The notes under the pieces were generated by a model. The model was not told the origin of the DNA and made no database searches. It worked only from the letters and a program-made list of their open reading frames with translations. Positions 34,063 to 45,937 of a stretch of 64,000 bases of DNA are shown here, in pieces (position 1 is the first letter of the stretch; the number at the start of each line of letters is the position of its first letter). This DNA is from Daucus carota subsp. sativus (taxonomy: Eukaryota; Streptophyta; Magnoliopsida; Apiales; Apiaceae): contig NC_030384.2 of the NCBI RefSeq assembly GCF_001625215.2, positions 30,244,527-30,308,526 on the forward strand. The letters are read 5' to 3'. Made by a program: the position numbers and the translations under genes.

Positions 34063-34945
34063 AAGTATATTTTATTTTATAAAACAACTGTTATCTATTT
34101 ACATATTTATGTTTCCTTTTCTTAGTCCAAATCAAATTCTACCTTTCACATGTTTATGAACTTTTTTTTATCCAAAATAAATAGTTCCTACCAGTTTTAA
34201 TTGTAGAAGCATATAAATCACACCGTCATAAAATTATTTTTATCGAATTTATTTCCTTAAACAACATACTAAATAAAAATAATATTATGCACAATATTAA
34301 AATTAATCAGCCGAATTTATGTGAGGAATGAACTCAAAAATCTTTTCATAATCCAAAACAAATTTTACATTTTCCTTGCATGTTTATGATTCCTTTTCTT
34401 AATTTAAAACAAATTATGTTTACCAATTTTAATTCTAGAACCATATATATTTTTAGAAAATAAATAAATCACATTATGTATCATAATTCTAATATAAAAT
34501 ACATTTATAAATATAATCTAATGCAAGTTGGCATCACATATATAAAACCATGATGCACAAATACTTATCAACAAAAAAAAACTAAAAGAAATACGTGAAA
34601 TTATCGTAATAGAAGTTAATATTACAAACAAAATTCTCCCGTACAAATACAAATTAACCAAACATATTTATACATAGCGGAATCTTCAACATCAGGGACA
34701 ACACCAAAATCTTTCAAATATAAAACTGGCCAATATCTTGAACATAAATCACTTTATATATCGGGCTCACTAATTTCTCCTCTCATCTTTGTACAAATCA
34801 TTTTGTAAAATTTTGTTAATATCAAAATATGAATATATCAGAGGATTAAAAGATGAGCATATCAGAAAAATATATCAAAAGATACATAAAAAAAAATAAC
34901 AAAAAGCTGATCATAATAAATGATGTTGCGAACAATATAACAATA
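34063..34945. other. AT-rich spacer, no gene seen
   Basis: Contains two loose repeats of AATCAAATTCTACCTTTCACATG-like and TTTACATTTTCCTTGCATG-like words (about 34130 and 34360), suggesting an old duplication. No coding sequence recognised. Confidence 0.35.
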
Positions 34946-35176
34946 CTCCCTCTGTTTTTTTTATATGACGCTTTGACTTTTGGCACACACTTTTAAGTGC
35001 TTTGACCAGGTAGTTAAAAATATTATTTTTTAAAATTTCTTTTTTTGAATAATAATATATAATCAAAAATTTTATTCAGAAAAAAAAATTTAAAAAATAA
35101 TATTTTTAACTACCCGGTCAAAGCACTTAAAAGTGTGTGCCAAAAGTCAAAACGTCATATAAAAAAACAGAGGGAG
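34946..35176. mobile_element. Stowaway-like MITE, 231 bp near-perfect foldback
   Basis: Starts CTCCCTCTGT, ends ACAGAGGGAG, with TA at both flanks. The arms (CTTTGACTTTTGGCACACAC, AAGTGCTTTGACC) pair over almost the whole length. Family as the outer element at 35880-36369. Confidence 0.9.
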
Positions 35177-35504
35177 TATTATTAAACAAGCACGAAGACA
35201 AAGGTCAAAATTAAGACGTGACCAAAAAAACCAGCCAAGAGGTTAGTACTGCACAAATAATTCTGCCTTAAAATATAATATGATTTCATATTTTATTTAA
35301 TTTAAAATTATGATTTATTAATAAATAATTCTTTTATCATTTTAAATATATTAAGATAAAATTTTAGAAAACAATTAAAAAGGTCGCGAGAGGTGTATTA
35401 CCACTAATATTTTTCTGATTCAGAGCCTCGGCTGGAATATATTTTAACACACTTTGAATCAATTTTTTATTTCTCTCGCGCGCCAAGATGTGCAGAACAT
35501 TTTC

Positions 35505-35615
35505 ACCGGTCATTGATACGCTGCATAATGAATTGGTGTCCACCCTCTATGATCATCATACACTACAAGATGGACGTGATCTTCCAAGACACTAACAACG
35601 CTTGCTGAAGAAATA
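35505..35615 (-). pseudogene. Ankyrin-repeat protein fragment
   Basis: The minus strand reads VVSVLEDHVHLVVYDDHRGW then TPIHYAAYQ and a stop. GWTPIHYAAY is the core of one ankyrin repeat as in plant ACD6-like proteins. Only about one repeat survives, close to MITEs. Confidence 0.5.
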
Positions 35616-35879
35616 TATATGATACTAATCAGGAATAAGATCATATTATCATCAAATATAAATCAGTTACTATTCAAACATAACAACCTGGAAATAAACA
35701 ATGACCAGGAAACGGTTATTAATCCGTTTAAGCAACTCCACATATACTTTTCATCTAAAATTGGATGAAATATATCATAAACGGAAATGATAGCGTATAT
35801 GTTAAAATCCTACACTTTCATTGGACATTCCTTCCCACTAACATTTTGGTCAACCCGTGATATTGACTATTATAATATA

Positions 35880-36369
35880 CTCTCTTTGTTTTTTAATATA
35901 CTCCCTCCGTCCCCTTCTACATGTTCAATTTGACTTTTGACCAGTCAAATTGATTATATTTTGACTGGATTTTACATATATCAGATAATTGAGAAAAATA
36001 ATAAAATTATATCATTAGAAAGTATATTAAGTTTATTTTAATATGCAACTTTCAAATTTTGGAAAATATTGGGTAGATAACTCGTAATGTTTAGTCAAAT
36101 ATTGGTCAATTTGACTTCTCGAAAAGCAAAATGGACATGTAAAAGGGGACGGAGGGAGTATGAGATTTGACTTTTTGGCACACAGTTTTAAGTGCTTTGA
36201 CCGGATAGTTAAAAATATTATTTTTGAAATTTTTTTCCCTGAATAAAAATATATAATCAAAATTTTAATTCACAAAAAAAATTTATTAAAACTAATAAGT
36301 TTTACTATTCGGTCAATACACCTAAAGTTACATGCCTAAGTCAAAAGTGACATAAAAAAACAGAGGGAG
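35880..36369. mobile_element. Stowaway-like MITE (outer), interrupted by a second MITE
   Basis: Left end CTCTCTTTGTTTTTTAATA, then the inner element, then TGAGATTTGACTTTTTGGCA and the right end CAGAGGGAG; TA flanks at 35878-35879 and 36370-36371. With the inner element taken out, the sequence aligns with the MITE at 34946. Confidence 0.8.
35901..36158. mobile_element. Stowaway-like MITE (inner), 258 bp
   Basis: Ends CTCCCTCCGTCCCCTTCTAC and (complement) CTCCCTCCGTCCCCTTTTAC, with TA on both sides. A different family from its host element. It must be younger, since it splits the outer MITE. Confidence 0.88.
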
Positions 36370-36371
36370 TA

Positions 36372-36896
36372 CTAGCTTATAACCCCGGCAATGCACGGGT
36401 TCTTTAATAATTTTATAAATTTTATTTTTAATATATTTAAAATGTTGGAAAAAATTATTTATCAATAATAAAGCATAATTTCTATTTAAATTAAAATAAA
36501 ATACAAAATTATACTTATTTTAAAGTCAGAACTACTAATGTTGTATCAAACTCTTGTCCATTTTTTTGTTGACTTCTTATTTTTCACCTTTGACTCGTGC
36601 AACATTAATGTTGTACTGTTCGTGACTTCTATTATTTTAATTAGTCCATTGTTGACCTTCTCCTTTTGTACTTTTGATATATTATTCATGAAATATCATG
36701 CTTGTTTTTTATCGCTCTAAAACATTTATATTTTGATATTAACAAAATTTTATATGATAATTTTCAAAGATGAGAGGAAAAATTGATAAGCCCGGTGTTG
36801 AGGGTGTTGAGTGGTTTATGTTCAAGATCTTGACTACTTTTATGTTCTTAAAATTTTGGTGTTGTGACAAAAGTTTGAAGATCATGCTCTATTATA
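36372..36896. other. Spacer, no gene seen
   Basis: Begins with GCAATGCACGGGTTCTTTAA, a word also recalled near 43820 (AAAAGCCCGTACTAGGCACG), probably from an old dispersed repeat. No gene recognised. Confidence 0.3.
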
Positions 36897-37156
36897 CTCC
36901 CTCCGTTTCAAAATATATGTCCACTTTAAGGAAAAAAAATTGTTACAAAATACTTGTCCACTTCAACTTTCAATGTAAAGTTATATTTCCAAAGTCAACT
37001 CTCCTCCACATATTTCAAATTTATATTTCCAAAATCAACCATATACCACACATTGGGTTCAATTAATGACTTATTACACCTCTTTTTCTTCAAAATCCAC
37101 TTTTCTTAAACTATGTGATTCTTTGAAGGTGGACATCTAATTTGAAACGGAGGAAG
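36897..37156. mobile_element. Stowaway-like MITE, 260 bp
   Basis: Left CTCCCTCCGTTTCAAAATAT and right TTTGAAACGGAGGAAG, with TA at both flanks (36895-36896 and 37157-37158). GTCCACTT / AAGGTGGAC pair inside. Confidence 0.82.
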
Positions 37157-37731
37157 TAATATTTTTGGGTTGATTTGTATTTGTATGGGAGGGTTTTATA
37201 CGTAACATCAACTTTTATCACGGTAACTTCACGTCTTTCTCTTAATTTAATTTTTTTGTTATGTAATCGTATGATAGGATTTTATATATGTGACACAAAC
37301 TTCTATTAGATTATATTTATCGATGTGTTTTATATTAGAAATATGAAATCTAATGTAATTTATTTGTTTTCCAAAATTTATATGGTTCTAAAATTAAAAT
37401 TGATAGTTATAAGTTTTATTAGATTAAGAAAAGTAATCATAAACATGCAAGCAGAAGGCTGAAACATCCGGTGCTACATTTTTCGGTCTGACTCTATAAT
37501 CACACTTATGAACACACTTCCTTTGTGGAGTTTTATTTAGACCAATATCTTTTTAGTTTTTTCCGCTTATCCAAGTTAAGTTTTTTTAGTATGGGTTGGT
37601 TAAATAATAATTTCTTATAAGACATATCTTTTTTTATTTATTATGTGGGGATAAAATTTGCTTTATTAAATTTAATATTATAAATAATATTATTTTTGTT
37701 TGATATGTTGTTTAAGAAAATATATTACATA

Positions 37732-37798
37732 CTCGTGGGTTTACCCAGTGCGCACCCAAAGGGTAGCGGCTGCGGGTAATTACGTTAAAAAAAAAAAT
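37732..37798 (+). mobile_element. 5'-truncated SINE-like retroposon
   Basis: CTCGTGGGTTTACCCAGTGC ... GGGTAGCGGCTGCGGG then poly(A). Shares about 60 bases with the longer copy at 44748-44851. No target-site duplication seen. Confidence 0.6.
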
Positions 37799-38338
37799 TG
37801 TTCATATTTAATTTAGATTTAAAAAAGAAATCATGAACATGTAAAAGACGAAATTTGTTTCGGATTAAGAAAAAGAATCATAAATATGCAAGTATATATC
37901 AGTTCACTTATATTTTCTTTTTTCTAATCTAACGGTGCTTATTCACGATGTATATGATCCAACGGATGATAATCTTTTGATAGGAACATGACCATGCGAC
38001 CATGCGATCAAATTATCCCCCTTACGCTTATTATATATAAGTATATAATATAATATAATATAATATAATGCATAAAAACCATGACCAATAAAAATCCTCC
38101 GCCAAAACAAAAAGTACTCCCTCTGTCCCATAATAAGAGTAGCTTTGACTTTTTACACATAATTTGAGGTGTAAAAAAACATATTTGTACATATTATTTT
38201 TCAAATTTTCTTTTTCTAAATAAAAGTTTAACATCTGTTTTTTTATTCACTAAAAGAAATTTTAAAAAATAACATGTAGATAAGTCTTTTTTATAACTCA
38301 AATTACGTGTAAAAAGTCAAAGTGATTTCTGTTACGGG

Positions 38339-38806
38339 TAGAGCTGTTCACGAACCGAGCCGAGCCGAGTTTTGACCGAACCGAGCCGAGCTTTAATTTT
38401 TTTTCTGACGAGCCGAGCCGAGCCGAGCTTTTTAATCGAACAAAAATTGTGTTCAAGCTCGGCTCGTTAACTAACGAGCCGAACACGAGCTTGTTCGCGA
38501 ACAAATACGAGCCGAGCCGAGTCGAGTCGAGTCGAGCCGAGCCGAGCCAGAAAAAAAATAAGGACAAACCGCTAGTTGACTCTTAAAATAGCTAACCTAA
38601 TAATTTCAATTTTTTTGAAACTTTGTTTATATCACTATAATGTATATATGTTAACATCCATACAGTTGGATCGGTAAAAAATATTTTTTAAAATATTGAA
38701 ACACTAAATTAGGATTAAACACTAGTTAGCGGTACTAGTCAAACTTCTACTTGCCTGTTAAAAACCAAATAAAATTATTATTTCCTAAAATTTTGTTTAC
38801 ATCACT

Positions 38807-38870
<64 letters not shown>

Positions 38871-39143
38871 GTTGAATTCTGAGTCCAATAACATATATAA
38901 ATTATAAAAAAACCCCGAAAATATTACATTTTTTCGAGCTTTAACGAGCCGAACTCGAGCCGAACGAGCTCGAGCCGAGCTCGAGCCGAACATACTAAAA
39001 GCTCGGCTCGAGCTCGTTTACTTAACGAACAATTTTTTGTGTTCGAGCTCGAGCTCGTTAACTTAACGAGCCGAGCCGAACGAGCTCTTAACGAGCCGAG
39101 CTCGAGCTTGTTCGCGAACAGCTCGGTTCGTTAAACAGCCCTA
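38339..39143. mobile_element. hAT-type non-autonomous element, 805 bp
   Basis: Ends TAGAGCTGTTCACGAACCGA and (complement) TAGGGCTGTTTAACGAACCG. An 8-base direct repeat GTTACGGG flanks it (38331-38338 and 39144-39151), the hAT target size. The termini are packed with CGAGCCGAGC and GAGCTCGAGC words that are GC-rich and self-complementary, unlike the surrounding DNA. The middle is AT-rich, with one unit related to the 172 bp repeat at 10687. Confidence 0.88.
38809..38867. repeat. (TA)n microsatellite
   Basis: About 29 uninterrupted TA units inside the hAT element. Likely length-variable. Confidence 0.95.
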
Positions 39144-39183
39144 GTTACGGGACAGAAGGACTCCGTTGCGATAACAGATTCAT

Positions 39184-39400
39184 TATTCTTTGCAATTTTC
39201 ATCGATACGTGCATGTTCTGCAATTTACGAGCACTTGGGAGAGTTGGGACTCAACCCTTTTAAAGCTACTCCGGTAAACGAAGCGTTAACATTTATATCC
39301 CTGCACTATGTATTACGTATATAAATATCGGATACCTCTAAGTTAAACATACATTGCATCAAAAATTAAAATAATCTCCTTTCAAATTGATCATATAAAA
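39184..39400 (+). promoter_or_regulatory. Promoter of DUF674 gene C, duplicated at gene D
   Basis: Shares long identical runs with 41964-42167, for example ATCGATACGTGCATGTTCT and AAAGCTACTCCGGTAAACGA. A TATA box (TATATAAATA) lies at 39318-39327, about 75 bases before the ATG. It lies just downstream of the split MITE and hAT element. Confidence 0.65.
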
Positions 39401-40201
39401 ATGGGGGAATCGCACTGTGGCAAAATCTGCCTGAAGCTCCTTGTGGACCGAAATGCCAACCGAGTTATTTTCGGAGAAGCCGGAAAAGATTTTGTGGATT
39501 TTGTTTTTCAGTTCCTTTCTCTTCCGGTGGGTACAGTTGTGAAGCTTCTCTCCAAGAACAAAATGGTGGGCTCTTTGGGCAGAATCTACGAAAGCGTCGA
39601 AAACTTGCAGGCCAACTACATGGAACCGAACCTCAACAAAGATGATGTTCTTAATCCAAAAGTTTATTCTAGCCTCGGAGATACTCCTCTCTTGTTAGGC
39701 AACAAAGCTAACGCTGATCAACTTAACGAAACAAAGTATTTCTATAGATGTCGCTATAATTGCTCATACGTCGGAAGTGATCAGCAGACAAAGTGTGGTG
39801 ATTGTGGGAATATAATGACTCATCAAATGACATACGTCAAGCCTGCGGAGAGTAAGAAGGCTGCTAAAGTTAGCACGGGGGGTTATGTGAAACATCTGGT
39901 GACTTATATGATCATGGATGATTTAACAGTTAAGCCCATGTCTACTATTTCTAGTATCACTTTGCTAAGCACATTTAAGGTCAAGGACTTGAGTGCACTG
40001 GAGAACGTGGAGGTTTATATTGGAAAAATTGAGGTATATGTATTAAGGTTATAGTACTTAATTTAGTACCTGTTATATATTTTGTTCTAGTTTAATTTAA
40101 CGAGTGATTATTTGGTGTGATAGGCTGTGGATCTGCTCAAGGCTTCTTTCGTGACGAACAAGGTTTTAACCTCTTTGTTTCTTGGCAATATGAAGGCTTA
40201 A
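39401..40201 (+). CDS. DUF674 family protein C
   Basis: Intact single-module DUF674 protein, 236 residues, function unknown. Exon 1 (39401-40033) starts MGESHCGKICLKLLVDRNAN and contains LPVGTVVKLLSKNKMVGSL. The zinc-ribbon-like segment has YRCRYNC and CGDCG. KPMSTISSITLLSTFKVKD closes the exon. A short 90-base intron precedes exon 2 (40124-40201), AVDLLKASFVTNKVLTSLF ending GNMKA. Very close to gene D, and 2.77 kb from it in the same orientation, so a tandem duplicate including its promoter. Confidence 0.9.
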
Positions 40202-41963
40202 TCCAACGCTACCATGACAAGATTGCAGTTGCTAAATCATCACAAGTCATAACATGAAAGGAAGAATATATGTAACTTGATATTGTATGTTTTGAGTATT
40301 AATCAACTTGTTAATATTATGTCATCTATTATGCATTTTGGATGTATGGTTTAATAGTAGCAGTTGAATTTTTCGGACTAATTATATGTTACGGACGGCT
40401 TGGTGATGACTGATGAGTTTATATCTTAGATTTTCAGTTTTGCTACAGATACGTGGAATAATGCCTATGTATTTGTATTTAGGATTTGTCTAGTGTGTGG
40501 CATGAACACATCTAAAGATTTATTGGTTGTCGTAAATACAAGGATTATCATTATTAAAGGATGTAAGCCAATTAAAACAGGAAAAATTTATCAAATCTTT
40601 TGTGTGTCCATAGTCCATGTACACTCACACTACAGAAAAATCAAATTGTTTATGCTTCGTATAACAATTATTAAGAGATTTAGCAACAAAAAAAAAAATT
40701 ATTAAGAGAAAAGTTTTAGTATATTTCATATGACATAATTATTCTCAATTTTAGTTCTCGAGCAATACGTCGCTCTGCTATATTAAAATGAAGAATGCAA
40801 TGATGTGTTTGATTATTTTATGGCTGGCTTTGAATTTTTTAGGTCTCACCCAGTTTACGGAGTATTAACCATTGCAATGTTTCTCTTTGCCATAGGGTTT
40901 GTGCTAGAAATTTCTTATAGCCATGTAATTTAACAAGGATTTTTTTACTGGGAAAAGAAAATGTTTATAGGTCTCCAACATATATATGGATGATGGTTGA
41001 TTTAACTTTGAGGTGAAGTGAAACAGAAGTGTAATCTATCTTGAACTGTTTCTAGCTTCATTCGAGCTCGATTTTAAAGGCTCCAATTCTACTCATAGAG
41101 TTGTAGGTTCAACTGGAATTTGTTGAACTTACATTTTCCTCCATCAATAGTATTCTTTTTGATGATGAGATGGGTTGATTGACATCAAATTACTCAGGTA
41201 TTTAATATTCTAGAAACTAAAATGATAATCTATTTAGATTTGTCAGCTGTAACAGATATTTCTCCCTTTAATTTTTGGAATTGTTCCCCTTATTCTATCT
41301 TAAAAACAAATTATATGAGCACGATTGGATAGCCCAAATGGTGGGTTTATCCTCTTTGTCCCCGGAGATCCGAGTATGCGAAGCCACTAAATATGTATAA
41401 AATATAAATATACACATCAAGTATATATTTAATTAATACTAATAGGACGAATTGATTTTGACCTAAATTTTAAAGTATATAAATACTATTTTTAGGAATT
41501 TTGATTCTAATTATAATCAAATTTTAAGGAATTTTTTTTACCAAAATAACATTTTAAGTTGTATTTTTATTAAGGAACAAAATATTCAAATATATTAATT
41601 TTCATTATTGAGCCAAAACCTACTTCTATTTGACATAAAATATCGACTTTAAAATTTTTATTTAAATATTATAAATATCTTTTATTACTGTATGATGTCA
41701 ATCATTTATCAAATAATATCATCCAACCCGTCATATTTTTTATGTAGTACCACACAATCAAATTATTTTTTTTACTCTCATTACATACAAGGATAAAATG
41801 AGATTGAAGCGAATTCCCCCAATCAAAAAATGATTGTGACATACCAGAAAAACCACTTTAATATTATAAAATTTAATTTGCTTAAAGAATTTGCAGGGGC
41901 ATCCGATAGTCAGGCACAACAACCGCATATAACTATGTATCGCTCCAGCTAAAGGATTCAATA
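40202..41963. other. Spacer between tandem DUF674 genes C and D
   Basis: First part is 3' UTR of C. The rest is AT-rich with no gene recognised. A poly(A) micro-insertion lies at 40666-40709. Confidence 0.4.
40666..40709 (+). mobile_element. Poly(A) micro-insertion with 13 bp target-site duplication
   Basis: AATTATTAAGAGA occurs at 40666-40678 and 40697-40709, flanking TTTAGCAAC plus poly(A). The TTAGCAA start resembles that of the insertion at 27897. Confidence 0.65.
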
Positions 41964-42167
41964 TTCTTTGCAATTTTCATCGATACGTGCATGTTCTTCA
42001 ATTTACGAGCACTTGGGACTCAACCCTTTTTAAAGCTACTCCGGTAAACGAAGCGTGAACATTTATATCCCTGCACTATGGATTATGTATATAAATATCG
42101 GATGCCTCTCATTCATGGATTGCATATTTGCATCAAAATAATCTCGTTTCAAATTGATCATATAAAA
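41964..42167 (+). promoter_or_regulatory. Promoter of DUF674 gene D, duplicate of the gene C promoter
   Basis: TATA box TATATAAATA at 42088-42097. Differs from the C promoter by a few small deletions (GAGAGTTGG missing near 42014) and single bases. The matching DNA starts at about ATTCTTTGCAATTTTCATCG. Confidence 0.65.
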
Positions 42168-42952
42168 ATGGGGGAAGGCAAAATCTGCCTGAAGCTCCTT
42201 GTGGACAGAAATGCCAACCGAGTCATTTTCGGAGAAGCCGGAAAAGATTTCGTGGATTTCCTTTTTCAGTTTCTTTCTCTTCCTGTGGGTACAGTTGTGA
42301 AGCTTCTCTCCAAGAACAAAATGGTGGGCTCTTTGGGCAAAATCTACGAAAGCATCGAAAACATGCAGGCCAGCTACATGGAACCGAACGTGATTAAAGA
42401 TGATGTTCTTAATCCGAAAGTTTATTCTAGCCTTGGAGATACTCCTCTCTTGTTAGGCAACGAAGGTAACGCTGATCAGCTTCACGAAACAAAGTTCTTC
42501 TATAGATGTGGCTCTGGTTGCGGATATATAGCAAGTGATCTGAAGACAAAGTGCACTTCGTGTGGGAGAATCATGACTTATCAAATGAATTACGTCAAGT
42601 CTGCGGAGAATAAGGAAGCGGGTAAGATAAGCAAGAGTGGTTATGTGAAAGATCTGGTTACTTATATGATCATGGATGATTTAACGGTGAAGCCCATGTC
42701 TAATATTTCTGGAATCACTCTGCTGAGCACATTTAAGGTTAAGGACTTGAGTGCATTAGAGAGCGTGGAGGTTTATATTGGGGAAAAGGAGGTAATTATA
42801 ATATATTTACATATAATTTATTTTTAGTGTATATTTTTGGTCTAATCTAATTAGTGATTATTTTGGTTTGGTAGGCTGTGGATCTGCTCATGGCTTCTTT
42901 TGTGACTAAGAAAGTTTTAACCTCCTTGTTTCTTGGGAATTTGAAGGCTTGA
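42168..42952 (+). CDS. DUF674 family protein D
   Basis: Intact, 233 residues, function unknown. Exon 1 (42168-42791) starts MGEGKICLKLLVDRNANRV, keeps MVGSLGKIYESIENMQASY, and has all zinc-ribbon-like cysteines (YRCGSGC and CTSCG). The exon ends YIGEKE before GTAATT. Exon 2 (42875-42952) encodes AVDLLMASFVTKKVLTSLF ending GNLKA. It uses Met where C has Lys in LLKAS. An in-frame upstream start at 42078 would add 30 residues, but lies at the TATA box and is unlikely. Confidence 0.9.
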
Positions 42953-43149
42953 TCGAACGCTACCACGAATTCGTTGCAGTTGCCAAATCATCACAACTTG
43001 AAAGGAAGAATATTTATTTATTTTTGCCAGTTAAAGAATATTTTTTAGTTGAAGTATGTTTTGAGTATTGTTCTGCTAGTTATGTAGTACTGTTTGTTAG
43101 CAACTATCGGTTACTGTTTGAAATCTCAAGAAGCTACTTTTGTTAATTT

Positions 43150-44732
43150 ATTTAATTATATCTATTATGCAATTTGGATGTATGTAGCACTTGAAATGTT
43201 AAGTTTTATTTCCATTTTCAATAGGTTTTCTAAACAAATTATCAACTCTAACTTCAAACTTAGATAAAATAATATTAGAATTTAAATGGTGTAGTGGCTC
43301 TTTAAATATTTAAGAATTTTATCTTTCTCGTCTCTTTAAAAGAGATGAGCGCTCTTAAGAGATCGTTTGGTTCACCGAGTGAGGGTGGAATGAGAAACAG
43401 AGTTAAGTTAAACTGAGTTAAGTTGGTATGAGTTTAAGGTATCATATCGATGATAGTCGAGTGTTGGGATTGATATATTCAATTTTTTTAAAAAAATAAT
43501 TATATTAATTAAATATATTAATAAAATTATTCATATTATATATTTTTGCATCATTTATTATTCTTGAATTAAAAATTAATTTTTTATTACTTAATTATAG
43601 ACAATAAATCAAAATTAAAATTGATTCTCATATCTCTATCTTATACTCACCTCCATGAGCGTTAACAATCCATATTTTGAGGGTTTATAGTATGGATTTG
43701 GAATATTATTTTTTGCAATAAAACACTAGAAATGAGTATGTAATGAACAAAACATATATCTTACTCTAGATCCCCATGAACAAAATGACCCCTGGCTTAT
43801 TATCATTCAACTAGCATAAAAGCCCGTACTAGGCACGAGCCTATAATTTATAAAATTTATTTTAAAATTATATATTTTAATTTTAATTTAATATTTTGCA
43901 TAATATATTTGATTTTATAATTTTATAAATATAAATTTATTTTAAAAATCAACTAATAATGTTAATAATACATGATTCAAGTTGTTATATGGACATATTA
44001 TTATTCAACATGAACTAACACAACATAATTTATATATGAAACGTTTATACTGATATTAATTTGTCCAATCGATTGTTCAATCAAAATTCGATAGTTAAGA
44101 TTAATTTTGGGTCAAATTAATTTGATATAATCATATGATAGACGATCTTTAATTGTACTTTAGCTAGGGAACATGCATAATATATATATAGGATACTACT
44201 CTAATACAAACTACTAAAATACAAACTAAATACAAATCAACATAACTAAATTAATTTACACTTAAGAGTTTGAAGTAGTGTTGTAACATGTAATATACAA
44301 ATATGCATATAATTCTCATAAATAATTTAGATAAACATTTTGATTCATCTCATTCTGATCCTATTATTTTTGAAGTCTAAGTACTTATTCTCGACAGGGT
44401 TATTAAGCTAAATAATTTTAATGTGCAATTCAAATTCACTAAATTATTTATTGATTAACGGTATATAGATGAGGTCACTCACTCTCCTTTTTTTTGTTCT
44501 CTTTTAGGTCACACACATACGAGTGAGCATTTATTTTGGTTAACCGAATACCGAAGCAAATTAATTTAATTTTTATTCATTTATGATTTTTGTATATATC
44601 AATATTATTAGTATTAGTAATTTCGATTGTATATTAATCTTATTGTTAGTAATTTAGTTCGAAACGACTAATTTTAATAAAATAAAGTATTTATTTAAAA
44701 AATTTTCCTAATTTGCTAGTAATATTCTCTAC
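43150..44732. other. AT-rich intergenic DNA, no gene seen
   Basis: Long A/T stretches, and a CACCGAGTGAGGGTGGAATG segment near 43374 that may come from an old element. No coding sequence recognised. Confidence 0.4.
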
Positions 44733-44866
44733 AAAACTTTGAGTTTTACCTTGGTTCACGTAGTTTGCAGGCTATTGCGTGAGCTCGTGGGTTTACCCAG
44801 TGCGCACCCGAAGGGTAGCGGCTGCGGGTTCCTACGTTAAAAAAAAAAAAAAAAACTTTGAGTTTT
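44733..44866 (+). mobile_element. SINE-like retroposon with target-site duplication
   Basis: The 15-base direct repeat AAAACTTTGAGTTTT at 44733-44747 and 44852-44866 flanks about 104 bases: ACCTTGGTTCACGTAGTTTG ... GTGGGTTTACCCAGTGCGCA ... poly(A). The body is short and lacks an obvious pol III box A/B pair, so it may itself be 5'-truncated. The truncated copy at 37732 is from the same family. Confidence 0.75.
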
Positions 44867-45234
44867 TGTTTCGTTATTTGATTTTGATTGAAATATTAAA
44901 TTCAGTTCAGTATAACTAATTATTTTGGTTATGAGTGATATCAAATTATTAGCACAAAATTTATTAAATTTATGCAAATGAATAAATTATAATAATACTT
45001 TTATTAATGAGAGCAATCAATATAAGTATTTATTGTGTACATAGTTCATTAATTAGTTAGAATATAATAATTACATTAATTATTGGTATTTTTGTAATTA
45101 CATTATAACTAAGGGCATAATTGAGATTTCACGGGCATTTTTTTGACATATTTTGCCCTTGGTTCTTCTTTTATATATAAGAGTAGATATAACATTCGTT
45201 TTTTTCTATTTCTATTCATGTTTCTCTTGTTCTG

Positions 45235-45557
45235 TTTGGATAGTAGCGTAATCAATCAAACGGGTTATTTTCTCTACAACCACGGACCTCATACTACCCC
45301 TGTAAACTGAAAATCTATAACCCCTAGTGCTACGGGAATACCATTTAATTGACCTATGCCTGTTTGACCGATTTCCGTTAATCCTGTCTTTCGTTGATAA
45401 GAATCGATCTTTATAGGGCTCTTCCGAATGAAATTCAATGGAATCCAACAAACCATATCTTCATACATAGCATCCCAAGTATCCGGATCGATCGAAAGTT
45501 CGATTCTATCTGAACTACTCATTTTCAAATGATATCCACCTTGTTCACAAAGATTTT
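45235..45557 (-). pseudogene. accD: Nuclear insertion of plastid DNA: accD fragment
   Basis: The minus strand encodes a piece of the plastid acetyl-CoA carboxylase beta subunit: [20 protein letters not shown], then in a shifted frame [12 protein letters not shown], then [12 protein letters not shown] and [17 protein letters not shown], and [19 protein letters not shown]. At least two frame changes and many substitutions show that it is not functional and not recent. The real gene belongs to the plastid genome. Confidence 0.9.
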
Positions 45558-45937
45558 TTTTTATTTTAAAATTTTCTTGAAATTGTCATGATATTATTAT
45601 GTACTAAGAAGCTACATATCACATAATAATTTTTTAAGAATGATGATGGTCTTATCATGTCAACCAAACATAACATAAAAAGAAAAATAGTGGTTAAAAT
45701 ATCTTTCGGCTTCTCGTTTCACATTATGTATCATTTACTAATCGGAATTTAACTGCTACATTTAAGCAACATACGTTTCATTAGTACTCTGCAATATTCA
45801 GGAACCTGGCTACAATCATACCAAGCGTCAACACTTATTATATGCCAATTATCCCCACGTATTCCTCCAGTTCTGTGTATATATACCACAAGCCTCTGCC
45901 TGTGTAAGCTACTTTGAGTTACACAAATCACATACCA
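45558..45937. promoter_or_regulatory. Upstream region of DUF674 gene E
   Basis: A TATA-like GTATATATACC lies at about 45879-45889. Nothing else assigned. Confidence 0.3.

Larger units (their letters stand above)
38117..39162. mobile_element. Stowaway-like MITE split by a hAT element
   Basis: Left part CTCCCTCTGTCCCATAATAA to 38338 and right remnant GGGACAGAAGGA to about 39162. The left part alone folds on itself (GCTTTGACTTTTTACAC / GTGTAAAAAGTCAAAG). The right end is mutated. Confidence 0.7.

Noticed and set aside
38298..38567. Frame rich in SARLGS/RLDSTRLGS repeats
   Set aside because: It reads the GC-rich CGAGC repeats at the end of the hAT element; it is not a gene.
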